Below, one piece after another: positions 1 through 6,515 of a stretch of 10,437 bases of DNA. The notes below the pieces were generated by a model, which was given only the letters and a program-made list of their open reading frames with translations, was not told where the DNA came from and did not search any database. This DNA comes from an uncultured Lachnospiraceae bacterium. Its GTDB lineage: Bacteria; Bacillota; Clostridia; Lachnospirales; Lachnospiraceae. A program made the translations under genes and the position numbers. Each line of letters starts with the position of its first letter. Position 1 is the first letter of the stretch. The stretch covers positions 1-10,437 of the forward strand of contig CAMKMR010000041.1 in the NCBI GenBank assembly GCA_946413945.1, in the 5' to 3' direction.

Positions 1-24
1 GCTTAGCTGGCAGAACCTCTCATT

Positions 25-441
25 TTATTTTGTACTAAATCTTGACACAGGACCAGTTCCAGTCTTTACAATATCTTCATCTGTATCTAATGATTCTTCT
101 TTATCATTTTCTCCGTTTTTATCTGCTGACTCTTCTTTGTCATTTTCTCCGTTTTTATCTGCTGACTCTTCTTTGTCATTTTCTCCATTTTCATCTAATG
201 ATTCTGCTTTGTCATTTTTATCTTTTTCATCTGCTGACTCTGCTGTATAATTGCCATTTTCTTCATTTTTATCTGTTACTTTATTATCTGTTTCATCTGC
301 TTTTGAACTTATATCATCCCCAGCTACAATCCCTGAATCATCTGGTTCCATTGCTCTTACATTTGCTGCTGGTCCAAGAAGCATATTAGCTGCAAGTATT
401 ACGCTTAAAGCCGCCTTTCCATAATTTTTTCTCTTTCTCAT
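25..441 (-). CDS. Small secreted acidic repeat protein, function unknown
   Basis: 138 aa. The N-terminus has basic residues (MRKRK) and then a hydrophobic stretch at about residues 9-28, ending in VRA before an acidic region, so a Sec signal peptide cleaved after about residue 30 is likely. The mature part is almost all Asp, Glu, Asn, Lys and Ser and contains about four 12-residue units of the type ES(A/L)D-x-NGENDKE, encoded by a 36-nt DNA repeat. No catalytic domain, LPXTG motif or membrane anchor is visible. The tail (TGTGPVSRFSTK) is not acidic and ends abruptly. The start is supported by GGAGGA at 448-453, six bases before ATG. It is transcribed alone, away from the repeat region. It could be a complete exported peptide or the N-terminal remnant of a larger wall protein; the 24 bases after the stop show no continuation in any frame. 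I do not recognise a family. Confidence 0.7.
   Translation of the reverse strand: MRKRKNYGKAALSVILAANMLLGPAANVRAMEPDDSGIVAGDDISSKADETDNKVTDKNEENGNYTAESADEKDKNDKAESLDENGENDKEESADKNGENDKEESADKNGENDKEESLDTDEDIVKTGTGPVSRFSTK
92..235 (-). repeat. 36-nt in-frame tandem repeat, about four units
   Basis: Units start at 92, 128, 164 and 200 with exact 36-nt spacing. Those at 92, 128 and 164 are nearly identical and the one at 200 is more diverged, with a further decayed unit from 236. The length is a multiple of three, so unit gain or loss keeps the reading frame of the secreted protein and changes only the length of its acidic region. Confidence 0.85.
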
Positions 442-461
442 AACGTATCCTCCGCCTATCT

Positions 462-481
462 AAAAAAGGGCAATTTTGCCC
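462..481 (-). terminator. Terminator-like hairpin in the 5' leader
   Basis: On the minus strand, GGGCAA and TTGCCC arms (476-481 and 468-473) enclose a 2-base spacer and are followed directly by six T (462-467). This is the form of a small intrinsic terminator. It lies between the putative promoter at 491-525 and the ribosome binding site at 448-453. It may stop transcripts arriving from the right, act as an attenuator, or simply cap the 5' end of the mRNA. The loop is very tight, so the real fold may open one or two pairs. Confidence 0.45.
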
Positions 482-490
482 AAAAATCTG

Positions 491-525
491 ATTATATTAT
501 AAATCACAAGAATGTCTTTTAGCAA
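491..525 (-). promoter_or_regulatory. Sigma-A-type promoter for the secreted repeat protein
   Basis: On the minus strand TTGCTA (520-525) is followed after 18 bases by a perfect TATAAT (496-501). A second overlapping TATAAT sits at 491-496. The start site would be near 489, giving a leader of about 48 nt that includes the hairpin at 462-481. Read from motif match only. Confidence 0.5.
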
Positions 526-580
526 TATATCAAAAATTAATTAATCCTTAAATTAGCGGCATAATCGACTTTTTTAAAGC

Positions 581-733
581 CAAGCCATTTCGCATAAATG
601 CGATGGCTTGTACTATATGCGATGGCTTGTTCCTTACCCTCTACAACATCTCGCAAGCATAGCTTGCTCGATGATGCGGCCTCGCCAAGGTCATTTGTAT
701 AACACGCAATTTCCTGGCAGCGCCCTCGCCTTG
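581..733. repeat. Structured intergenic repeat, copy 1
   Basis: 153 bp, repeated at 794-945 with one small indel and about five substitutions. Visible structure: a hairpin with arms CAAGCCA..TCGCAT (581-595) and ATGCGATGGCTTG (598-610), with a 2-base bulge; a second copy of ATGCGATGGCTTG at 617-629; a perfect GCAAGC-ATA-GCTTGC hairpin (653-667); and a GC-rich tail. There are no coding signals, terminal inverted repeats or transposase. It resembles a mobile or REP-like non-coding element. I cannot name the family; whether it occurs elsewhere in the genome cannot be judged from this window. Confidence 0.85.
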
Positions 734-757
734 ACTACGGACGAGGCCAAGGGCACT

Positions 758-776
758 TATCTGCCTATGGCAGATA
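758..776. repeat. Perfect hairpin between the two repeat copies
   Basis: TATCTGCC and GGCAGATA form an 8-bp perfect stem around TAT. It lies in the 60-bp spacer between repeat copies and has no copy beyond 945. It may belong to copy 1's 3' side and have been lost from copy 2. Confidence 0.6.
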
Positions 777-793
777 TACCTCATATATAAGTA

Positions 794-945
794 CAAGCCA
801 TTTCGCATAAATGCGATGGCTTGTACTATATGCGATGGCTTGACCTTACCCTCTACAACATCTCGCAAGCATAGCTTGCTCGATGATGCGGCCTCGCCAA
901 GGTCATTTGTGTAACACGTATTTTCCTGGCAGCGCCCTTGCCTTG
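794..945. repeat. Structured intergenic repeat, copy 2
   Basis: 152 bp, about 96% identical to 581-733 by eye, in the same orientation. All three internal hairpin elements are kept, including both ATGCGATGGCTTG words. Differences are a two-for-one base change after the second of those words and scattered substitutions near 911-920 and 937-940. After the copy ends the flank differs from copy 1: GCAGCGCCC (929-937) pairs perfectly with GGGCGCTGC (967-975), enclosing a smaller CTCT/AGAG stem. The short open frames across both copies share a C-terminus only because the DNA is duplicated; none has a ribosome binding site. Confidence 0.85.
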
Positions 946-1012
946 GCCTCTGTTTTTTAGTAAGAGGGGCGCTGCTATACATGGAATACATGACTTTGGC
1001 TCGGCTTCGCAC

Positions 1013-1043
1013 AAAAAAAATCCCGTGTCCGTCGACACAGGAT
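1013..1043 (-). terminator. Strong intrinsic terminator, minus strand
   Basis: On the minus strand a 10-bp stem (1034-1043 with 1020-1029, one G-U pair) closes a 4-base loop and is followed by seven to eight T (1013-1020). On the plus strand no T run follows, so the direction is clear. No minus-strand protein gene lies upstream before the divergent gene at 1403, which means it must end some other transcript. Confidence 0.8.
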
Positions 1044-1212
1044 TGTATAAAAAGCCTTCACTTTTTCCCCACAGTTATTACTCATTTTTAGGCGGATCAG
1101 TCTGGACGCTGCTATAGTTTTATAAATACGACCTTTTAACTCTTCATCCCCCGATGAAACAGCATCCAGCGATCCTATTAACCTGAGAAAACTGTAATGT
1201 TATTATCTTACA
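1013..1212 (-). ncRNA. Candidate structured non-coding RNA, ~200 nt, unnamed
   Basis: Read on the minus strand, the two halves of this region pair in nested order. ACAGTT (1190-1195) pairs with AACTGT (1071-1076); CTCA (1184-1187) with TGAG (1081-1084); GGATC (1171-1175) with GATCC (1094-1098); and CTGGATGCTG (1160-1169) with CAGCGTCCAG (1102-1111, one G-U). The top of the rod carries a TTCATC-GGGG-GATGAA hairpin (1143-1158). The 3' end is the terminator at 1013-1043. There is no start codon with a ribosome binding site and no credible frame. The rod shape and length recall 6S RNA, but I cannot match a 6S central bubble or any riboswitch core with confidence, so I leave it unnamed. The pairing works on either strand; the terminator decides the direction. 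Confidence 0.45.
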
Positions 1213-1218
1213 AATCAA

Positions 1219-1247
1219 GTATTATTTAAAGTCCCGTTCATGTACAA
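1219..1247 (-). promoter_or_regulatory. Weak candidate promoter for the non-coding RNA
   Basis: On the minus strand TTGTAC (1242-1247) is followed after 17 bases by TAATAC (1219-1224). This would place the start near 1212, about 17 bases before the first paired base of the candidate RNA. The -10 match is imperfect. Confidence 0.25.
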
Positions 1248-1340
1248 ATTTTTAGCAAAACTCGTTCTTGACATTTTCGAATTATTCGTTCCATTTGCCT
1301 CATTTTTGATTTTTTTTGCCGTTTTATTGGTTGATTTTAG

Positions 1341-1349
1341 TGTTATTAT
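1341..1349 (+). promoter_or_regulatory. Extended -10 promoter of the response regulator
   Basis: TGT followed by TATTAT forms an extended -10 element; the -35 position (1321-1326, GTTTTA) is a poor match. The start site would be near 1356, giving a leader of about 47 nt. A weak -35 with an extended -10 is common at promoters that need an activator. An 11-bp palindrome (CGAAT-T-ATTCG, 1278-1288) lies further upstream and may be an operator. Confidence 0.4.
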
Positions 1350-1402
1350 GCATTAAACTGATATTAATAGACCAATTGTTTAAAATCTAAATGAGGTAGA
1401 AA

Positions 1403-2122
1403 ATGTCCGAATTAAGTATCGCTGTCTGCGAAGATAACAAAAATGAACAAAGAAATCTTCTTAAAATTCTCGAAAAAACAGACTATGAATACAAAATAGA
1501 TATCTATTCATCCGGAGAAGAATTCTTAAATTCTTTCTATGCCTGCAAATATGACCTTATCTTTATGGATATTTATATGTCCGGAATGACCGGAGTGGAT
1601 ACTGTAGCAAAGATCCGATCTATAGACAAACATGTTCCTATAGCCTTTATCACTACCAGTTTAGAACATACCATGGATGGATACATCCATCATGTTAACA
1701 GATATCTTCCCAAGCCTTTAAAGGAAGAGGATGTATTTGAAGTTATTTCTCTTGCTGTATATGAAAAGAAGAATCTGCCTTCCCTGCATTTAAAAAGTGG
1801 TTATTCAGAATACGAAATCCCTTATATCAGGATAAGATATATAGAACAAAGCGGCCACAGTATGCTGCTGCACCTTACTGGCGGCAGAGAGGTTAATATT
1901 AATTATAAGATTTCTGATGTATTAAATAAGCTTCCTGCCCCACCTTTTCTGCAATGCCACAAAAGCTATATAGTAAACCTTACTCACGTAAAGTTTGTTA
2001 ATAAAGACCTTCTTATGATAGAAATGTCAGAAGGTGGAGCTGTATATGTGCGAAGAAACAGCATGAAGGACGTGGAAGAACAGTATAAAAAATACATGTT
2101 CGAATCTACCAGAAATATCTAA
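1403..2122 (+). CDS. LytTR-family response regulator
   Basis: 239 aa. Residues 1-120 form a receiver domain: acidic pair E10-D11, phospho-acceptor D56 in the FMDIYM motif, T84, and the conserved lysine K104 in YLPKP. Residues about 130-232 form a LytTR DNA-binding domain with the typical FLQCHKSYIVNL segment and the following strand-rich region. Family knowledge: such AgrA/VirR/LytR-type regulators are phosphorylated by a partner membrane kinase and bind direct repeats near target promoters, often including their own. ATG at 1403 is preceded by GAGG at 1393-1396. The kinase gene follows 81 bp downstream on the same strand with no terminator between them, so the pair is probably co-transcribed. 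Specific targets cannot be read from the sequence. Confidence 0.93.
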   Translation: MSELSIAVCEDNKNEQRNLLKILEKTDYEYKIDIYSSGEEFLNSFYACKYDLIFMDIYMSGMTGVDTVAKIRSIDKHVPIAFITTSLEHTMDGYIHHVNRYLPKPLKEEDVFEVISLAVYEKKNLPSLHLKSGYSEYEIPYIRIRYIEQSGHSMLLHLTGGREVNINYKISDVLNKLPAPPFLQCHKSYIVNLTHVKFVNKDLLMIEMSEGGAVYVRRNSMKDVEEQYKKYMFESTRNI

Positions 2123-2203
2123 AGATAATAATAAACATCTTGTCATCACTCTATAAAGGATTAAAATAGGAATAAAAAGCGGAAGAACAAAACAGAGGTT
2201 ATC

Positions 2204-4024
2204 ATGAATAAAAAAGAATTATCATACTATTATGAAAGGATCGTACTGGGGATCATATTTATCCTTCTTACGTTCGTGATCGGTCAGTCCCTTCTTTACA
2301 CATTAATAACCGATAGGGAAAATGATAGAAATCAGCCTGTTACAAGAGTAAAAGTTACATATGAAGATACCACCTGTTTTTTAGATCTTCCAACAAAATT
2401 ATCTGATATAAAGCCCGGTACTTCTGTAACCGTCAGCTTCAATGTTCCAAAATATGCAACTTGTCTTTATTTTGGTTCAATTTATTGCCCTCTCGAAGTT
2501 TCAGTAGATGGATTAACAGAATACCGATATGGCGCTAATTATTCTTCTAATATGTTTCAATGTCCGCCTTTAAAATATGACATGATCAGTCTGAGAAATT
2601 CCGGCGCTGACCATAACATAGAAATGCATTATACCTCCACAGAATACTTAGGTGGCGTTATCTTACATTCTCCTCTTTATGGTGATTCAAATGCGATCGT
2701 CCATCATTTGTTTAATTCCTACGGAACATTAATGCTTAATTCCGTTTTCTTTACCACCATTGGAGCTATCCTTATATTCTTTTCACTTTTTTACCTTAAA
2801 TCTCCAGGTCGCGGAAGAATCTTCTTTTGGCCTGGTATGCTGACTTTTTCAGCCGGCATCTGGCAGTATTCAGAAAACCAGTTAGCTATATATCTTACCA
2901 AAAGTCCAGCTATACTATATGCCGCTGGTCTTGTTTGCATGTATTTTTTAGTTATACCCCTTACTAATTCTACGATTTATTGTTTAAGCTTAGACCACAA
3001 TAAGGTTTTAAAAGTAATGATCCACATAGAAACATGGATTTTTATAATTACGCTCTTCCTCGCTCTGTTGGGGGTTCTGCCTTTACACAAGACTTTTTCA
3101 TATTATCAATTCTATATAACTTTCTGTCTTTTGATTCTTGCTATAACCGTTATCTGGGAATTAAAAAACGAAAGACAGTGGACACGAGTACTGTTTTTCA
3201 TTGCTATAATAACACTTGCCCTGGCTTCCATACTTGAGATCATCAACTTCTATACACATTTCCTTGATCAGATGCTCCTTATCTTTCAGCTGGCACTTTT
3301 TATATTTGCCCTTTTCATTGGTCTTATTGGCGGCTTCCAGGCAAGAAAGATATATAGAAAAAGTATCATTACCATCGAATTACAGAACGATATGAAACTC
3401 CAGGCCCAGACCATAGACGCGGAAAAAAAGCGTATTGAACTCTTGCTTGCCCACTATGATGAAATAAGAAAACAAAGACATGACTTAAGGCATCACTTAG
3501 CAACTATGTCTGAGCTTCTTAAAGCAAAGCACTATATAGAACTGTCAACATATCTTTCTTCAGTAGAAAAAGATATTCCATCTTTAGAAACAAAAAAATA
3601 CTGTGAAAATATCGTTGTAAATCTGGCAATAACTTACTATACAGAGCAGGCTAATGCCTTAGGCATATCCTTAGATTATAATCTCGAGGTATCAAAGAAT
3701 AATACCCACATTTCTGACTCTAACCTTAGCGTTATATTTGGCAATCTTTTGGAAAATGCAATCCACGCCTGCATAGATGTTCCAGAAAAAAGCAGATTTA
3801 TAAAACTGAATTCTCAGATCAGGGGCGAAATGCTCTTTATCACCATGGATAATAGTTGCAGCGGCATGCTCTCTCCAAATGGAGATCTATATAACTCAAC
3901 AAAGCACCAAGGCGCTGCTCTCGGCCTAAGAAGCCTTAAGTCAATCTCTGAAAGACATGGTGGTTCAGCAAAATTCAATGCCTCTGAAAATGTATTCCAG
4001 TCTGAAATTTGCGTAAGATTATAA
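2204..4024 (+). CDS. Membrane sensor histidine kinase, 7TM plus GHKL ATPase
   Basis: 606 aa. Order of parts: a membrane anchor at about 12-32; an extracytoplasmic, strand-rich domain at about 45-170 (the ...SVDGLTEYRYG segment resembles a ligand-binding jelly roll); seven hydrophobic segments at about 176-197, 206-222, 233-261, 270-292, 300-319, 327-350 and 355-378; a charged helical linker at about 380-425; the phospho-acceptor region RKQRHDLRHH with H426; then a GHKL ATPase with N-box NLLEN (514-518), MDN (548-550) and glycine region LGLRSL (573-578). The outside domain plus 7TM layout resembles 7TMR-DISM sensors, while the catalytic half resembles AgrC-type kinases. It most likely phosphorylates the regulator encoded just upstream. 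Start: AGAGG at 2194-2198, five bases before ATG. The signal is unknown; no AgrB or AgrD-like peptide gene is present. Confidence 0.9.
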   Translation: MNKKELSYYYERIVLGIIFILLTFVIGQSLLYTLITDRENDRNQPVTRVKVTYEDTTCFLDLPTKLSDIKPGTSVTVSFNVPKYATCLYFGSIYCPLEVSVDGLTEYRYGANYSSNMFQCPPLKYDMISLRNSGADHNIEMHYTSTEYLGGVILHSPLYGDSNAIVHHLFNSYGTLMLNSVFFTTIGAILIFFSLFYLKSPGRGRIFFWPGMLTFSAGIWQYSENQLAIYLTKSPAILYAAGLVCMYFLVIPLTNSTIYCLSLDHNKVLKVMIHIETWIFIITLFLALLGVLPLHKTFSYYQFYITFCLLILAITVIWELKNERQWTRVLFFIAIITLALASILEIINFYTHFLDQMLLIFQLALFIFALFIGLIGGFQARKIYRKSIITIELQNDMKLQAQTIDAEKKRIELLLAHYDEIRKQRHDLRHHLATMSELLKAKHYIELSTYLSSVEKDIPSLETKKYCENIVVNLAITYYTEQANALGISLDYNLEVSKNNTHISDSNLSVIFGNLLENAIHACIDVPEKSRFIKLNSQIRGEMLFITMDNSCSGMLSPNGDLYNSTKHQGAALGLRSLKSISERHGGSAKFNASENVFQSEICVRL

Positions 4025-4074
4025 CTTTAAGCTGAATTTTAATACTTTTTATTGTGTGATTTTTGATTAAAATG

Positions 4075-4083
4075 TGTTATGCT
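4075..4083 (+). promoter_or_regulatory. Possible extended -10 promoter of the lipoprotein gene
   Basis: TGT plus TATGCT forms an extended -10-like element. It shares the word GTGTTAT with the response regulator promoter. TTGTGTGAT (4052-4060) and ATGTGTTAT (4072-4080) match at 7 of 9 positions, 20 bp apart. A similar arrangement upstream of a LytTR gene's targets would be expected, but the match is weak. Confidence 0.25.
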
Positions 4084-4111
4084 TTTTGAAGATTTTTATT
4101 TGGAGGTTTAC

Positions 4112-4666
4112 ATGAAAAGCATAAAGAAGCTTGCAAAAGCTGGAATTTACGTCATGCTTTGTTTTTCCATGGTCACTGCCTGCAAAAAAAGAAGCGACTT
4201 ACCTGTTAAGACTCCCAGACTTCCTGAAGAAGTAACGCAGCAATCAACAGAAGAAGTCACAACTTTAAGCACTGAAAGCACAACAGAACAGCTGACCGAA
4301 GCAACTACTGAGCTAAAGAAGTCAATAATCACTATCACACCAACCACAACGGAAGCAACTACCGCTGCAACAACCAGCAGCCCTAACGACTCATATAACA
4401 ACAGTAATCAATATACTGACTATTCAAACGATAATTATTATGATAATGATCAGTATTATGAGGATGCTGGCAGCAATGACAATGAGAATAATGGCACTCC
4501 TTCACAGGAGGAACAGACTTCATCTAGTGAATCAGGTTCTGATAATTCCAGCGAAGAATTATCGACAGAACTGGAAACAAATGAACATGTTCATAGTTTC
4601 GAATATTCTTATACTGACGAAAACGGAGTAGATCATTACAAATGTTCCTGCGGTGAAGAACAATAA
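4112..4666 (+). CDS. Thr/Ser-rich lipoprotein with HxH...CxCG tail
   Basis: 184 aa from ATG 4112, chosen because GGAGG at 4102-4106 lies just upstream; an in-frame ATG at 4079 would add 11 residues ahead of the signal peptide with no binding site. Residues 1-23 form a lipoprotein signal peptide with lipobox VTAC, so C24 should be lipidated. Residues about 40-100 are rich in Thr, Ser and Glu and about 100-150 in Asn, Asp, Tyr and Ser, giving an unstructured stalk. The last 26 residues hold H159, H161, H175, C178 and C180 in HxHSFEY...YKCSCG, a motif I associate with clostridial surface proteins and a plausible metal site. No enzyme domain is visible. It lies 87 bp after the sensor kinase with no terminator between, so it may be an output or accessory part of that system. 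Confidence 0.8.
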   Translation: MKSIKKLAKAGIYVMLCFSMVTACKKRSDLPVKTPRLPEEVTQQSTEEVTTLSTESTTEQLTEATTELKKSIITITPTTTEATTAATTSSPNDSYNNSNQYTDYSNDNYYDNDQYYEDAGSNDNENNGTPSQEEQTSSSESGSDNSSEELSTELETNEHVHSFEYSYTDENGVDHYKCSCGEEQ

Positions 4667-4684
4667 CTCTCGTCCCATATGTAT

Positions 4685-4727
4685 AAAAAAAATAAGTCTC
4701 AAGCTTAAGCTTGGGACTTATTTTTTT
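4685..4727. terminator. Bidirectional intrinsic terminator
   Basis: A long stem centred on TTAA (4705-4708) pairs 4693-4704 with 4709-4720, with one G-U pair, flanked by about eight A on the left and seven T on the right. It can end both the lipoprotein transcript (+) and the convergent pgi transcript (-). Confidence 0.9.
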
Positions 4728-4758
4728 ATATATATGGATTATCTTTTTCTAGTTCAGA

Positions 4759-6339
4759 TTAGATGTTAAGAAGCTGGCTGTAGCACTTAAGTGCTCCATC
4801 TGTCTCACCACTAAGAACCTTCTTAGCAAGTGTCTTACCAAGCTGTACGCCTTCCTGGTCAAATGAGTTTACATTCCAAGCAAATCCCTGGAACATGATC
4901 TTATTCTCAAAGTGTGAAAGAAGAGCACCAAGAGTTCTAGGATTTACCTGTTCACCAATGATGATTGATGAAGGGCGGTTACCCTTGAAGTTCTTATTAA
5001 GATTCTCGTCATCCTTACCACATGCAAAAGCTACTATCTGGGCAGCTACATTTGCAAGTAATTTCTGCTGTGATGTTGAGCCCTGAATTGTTACATCATT
5101 TCCGATCTGGTTGTTCTTAAATCCAACAAACTGAAGAGGGATGATATCTGTTCCCTGGTGAAGGAGCTGGTAGAATGAATGCTGACCATTTGTTCCTGGC
5201 TCTCCAAAGATTACAGGACCTGTAACATAGTTAACAGGCTCTCCAAATCTGTTTACTGACTTACCATTTGATTCCATATCAAGCTGCTGAAGGTGAGCTG
5301 GGAATCTGTTTAATGCCTGTGAATATGGAAGAACTGCTGTTGTACCAAATTTAAGTACATTTCTCTCATATACGCCGATAAGGGCATCAAGCATTTCTGG
5401 GTTCTTTCTTAAATCTTTATTTAATGCTAATTTATCTTCTTCTGCAGCACCAGCAAGGAAATCAGCAAATACATCTGCACCAAATGCAAGTGTAAGAACG
5501 GCACCACCACATGCTGATGTTGATGAGAAACGTCCGCCGATATAATCATCCATGAAGAATGCAGCCATATAATTATCTGAAGATGCAAGTGGAGATGTCT
5601 CACTTGTAACTGCGATCATATGCTTTGAAGGATCAAGTCCCTGCTTTGTTAAAGCATCATTTACAAATGCTTCATTTGTAAGAGTCTCAAGTGTTGTACC
5701 TGACTTAGAAACAAGAATGAAGATTGTATGTGCAACATCGATTGAATTAAGAACTGATGTAGCATCATCAGGATCTACATTTGAAATGAAATGAGCATCC
5801 ATAAAGAATGTATCATTCTTCTTAGCCCAATCTTCAAGAGCAAGATACATAGCTCTAGGACCAAGGTCTGATCCACCGATACCGATCTGACATACTGTTG
5901 TGAACTTCTCACCCTGCTCGTTTACGATCTCACCTGCATGAACCTTCTTTGCGAACTCAGCCATCTTTGTCTGCTGTTCAACATAGAAATCTCTCTTATT
6001 TGTTCCGTCAGCTATAACATCATCTTTAAGCTGACCTCTTGTAAGCTGATGAAGAACAAGTCTCTTCTCTCCAGTATTGATAACTTCACCATTAAGTAAT
6101 GCTTCATACTTTTCTACAAGGCAAGCCTCATCTGCAAGCTTAGCAAGTATATCTAATACTTCATCATCAACTGCTTTAGCGGCATAGTTAAAGCTAAACC
6201 CCTCTGCCATTGGAACGCTATAGTTATTAACACGAGCAGCTCCATTTTCCCCTGACATAACCTCTTTTAAATTAACCTTCTTTGCGCTTTCGAGCTCTTT
6301 AAATGCTTCGAGCTCATCTAAATTCTTCCAGTTGATCAT
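4759..6339 (-). CDS. pgi: Glucose-6-phosphate isomerase
   Basis: 526 aa. Interconverts glucose 6-phosphate and fructose 6-phosphate in the cytoplasm, for glycolysis and gluconeogenesis. Two sugar isomerase folds are present. Seen in order: GIGGSDLG (153-160), phosphate-binding SKSGTT (211-216), family signature GGRFSSTSA (268-276), catalytic E356 in MESNGK, H387 in GTNGQHSFY, and the second signature FDQEGVQLGK (493-502) with K502. The length is normal for the long bacterial Pgi type. The start has AGGAAGGA at 6349-6356 upstream. It stands alone, with its own promoter (6385-6393) and the terminator at 4685-4727. Nothing is missing or broken. Confidence 0.97.
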   Translation of the reverse strand: MINWKNLDELEAFKELESAKKVNLKEVMSGENGAARVNNYSVPMAEGFSFNYAAKAVDDEVLDILAKLADEACLVEKYEALLNGEVINTGEKRLVLHQLTRGQLKDDVIADGTNKRDFYVEQQTKMAEFAKKVHAGEIVNEQGEKFTTVCQIGIGGSDLGPRAMYLALEDWAKKNDTFFMDAHFISNVDPDDATSVLNSIDVAHTIFILVSKSGTTLETLTNEAFVNDALTKQGLDPSKHMIAVTSETSPLASSDNYMAAFFMDDYIGGRFSSTSACGGAVLTLAFGADVFADFLAGAAEEDKLALNKDLRKNPEMLDALIGVYERNVLKFGTTAVLPYSQALNRFPAHLQQLDMESNGKSVNRFGEPVNYVTGPVIFGEPGTNGQHSFYQLLHQGTDIIPLQFVGFKNNQIGNDVTIQGSTSQQKLLANVAAQIVAFACGKDDENLNKNFKGNRPSSIIIGEQVNPRTLGALLSHFENKIMFQGFAWNVNSFDQEGVQLGKTLAKKVLSGETDGALKCYSQLLNI

Positions 6340-6384
6340 TTTTTTATTTCCTTCCTAAATAATAATCTACTAATTCCACATGAC

Positions 6385-6393
6385 ATTATATCA
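6385..6393 (-). promoter_or_regulatory. Extended -10 promoter of pgi
   Basis: On the minus strand TGA is followed directly by a perfect TATAAT (6385-6390), an extended -10 element. No good -35 is found at 16-18 bp; TTGCTA is 22 bp away. The start would be near 6378, about 39 nt before the pgi start codon. Confidence 0.5.
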
Positions 6394-6515
6394 TTACTAG
6401 AATAAAAGAAAATAGCAATTATCAACAAAAACAGCTAAAAAACTGTGTATTTTCGATTGTTTTTTCCCTTAATCAACAAATCCCCCACAACTTTTTCTTA
6501 ATCAATGCTTTTCTA

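Noticed and set aside
42..389. 115-codon plus-strand frame opposite the acidic repeat protein
   Set aside because: Its Leu/His/Phe-rich periodic product is the mirror of the 36-nt repeat on the other strand, and no ribosome binding site precedes it.
581..945. CRISPR array
   Set aside because: Only two copies, each ~152 bp with a 60-bp spacer and no cas genes; unit size and structure do not fit.
608..1038. Open frames of 60-123 codons on both strands across the repeat region (608-790 +, 641-1012 -, 853-1038 -)
   Set aside because: They lie in the duplicated non-coding repeat, share ends only through that duplication, have no ribosome binding site and have odd composition.
1013..1212. Riboswitch or tmRNA/SRP/RNase P RNA
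   Set aside because: No conserved core of these classes could be recognised, and the RNA points away from the adjacent gene and ends in a terminator, so a riboswitch for the regulator gene is unlikely.
1268..1273. Perfect TTGACA as a -35 box for the response regulator
   Set aside because: No -10-like sequence at 16-18 bp downstream (CCATTT there), so it probably is not used.
1403..4024. A complete agr-type quorum sensing locus
   Set aside because: The regulator and kinase are of related types, but no AgrB-like protease or AgrD-like peptide gene is present and the kinase has a large outside domain with 7TM.
4147..4401. 84-codon minus-strand frame opposite the lipoprotein
   Set aside because: Val/Ser-rich antisense shadow of the Thr-rich stalk; no start signals.
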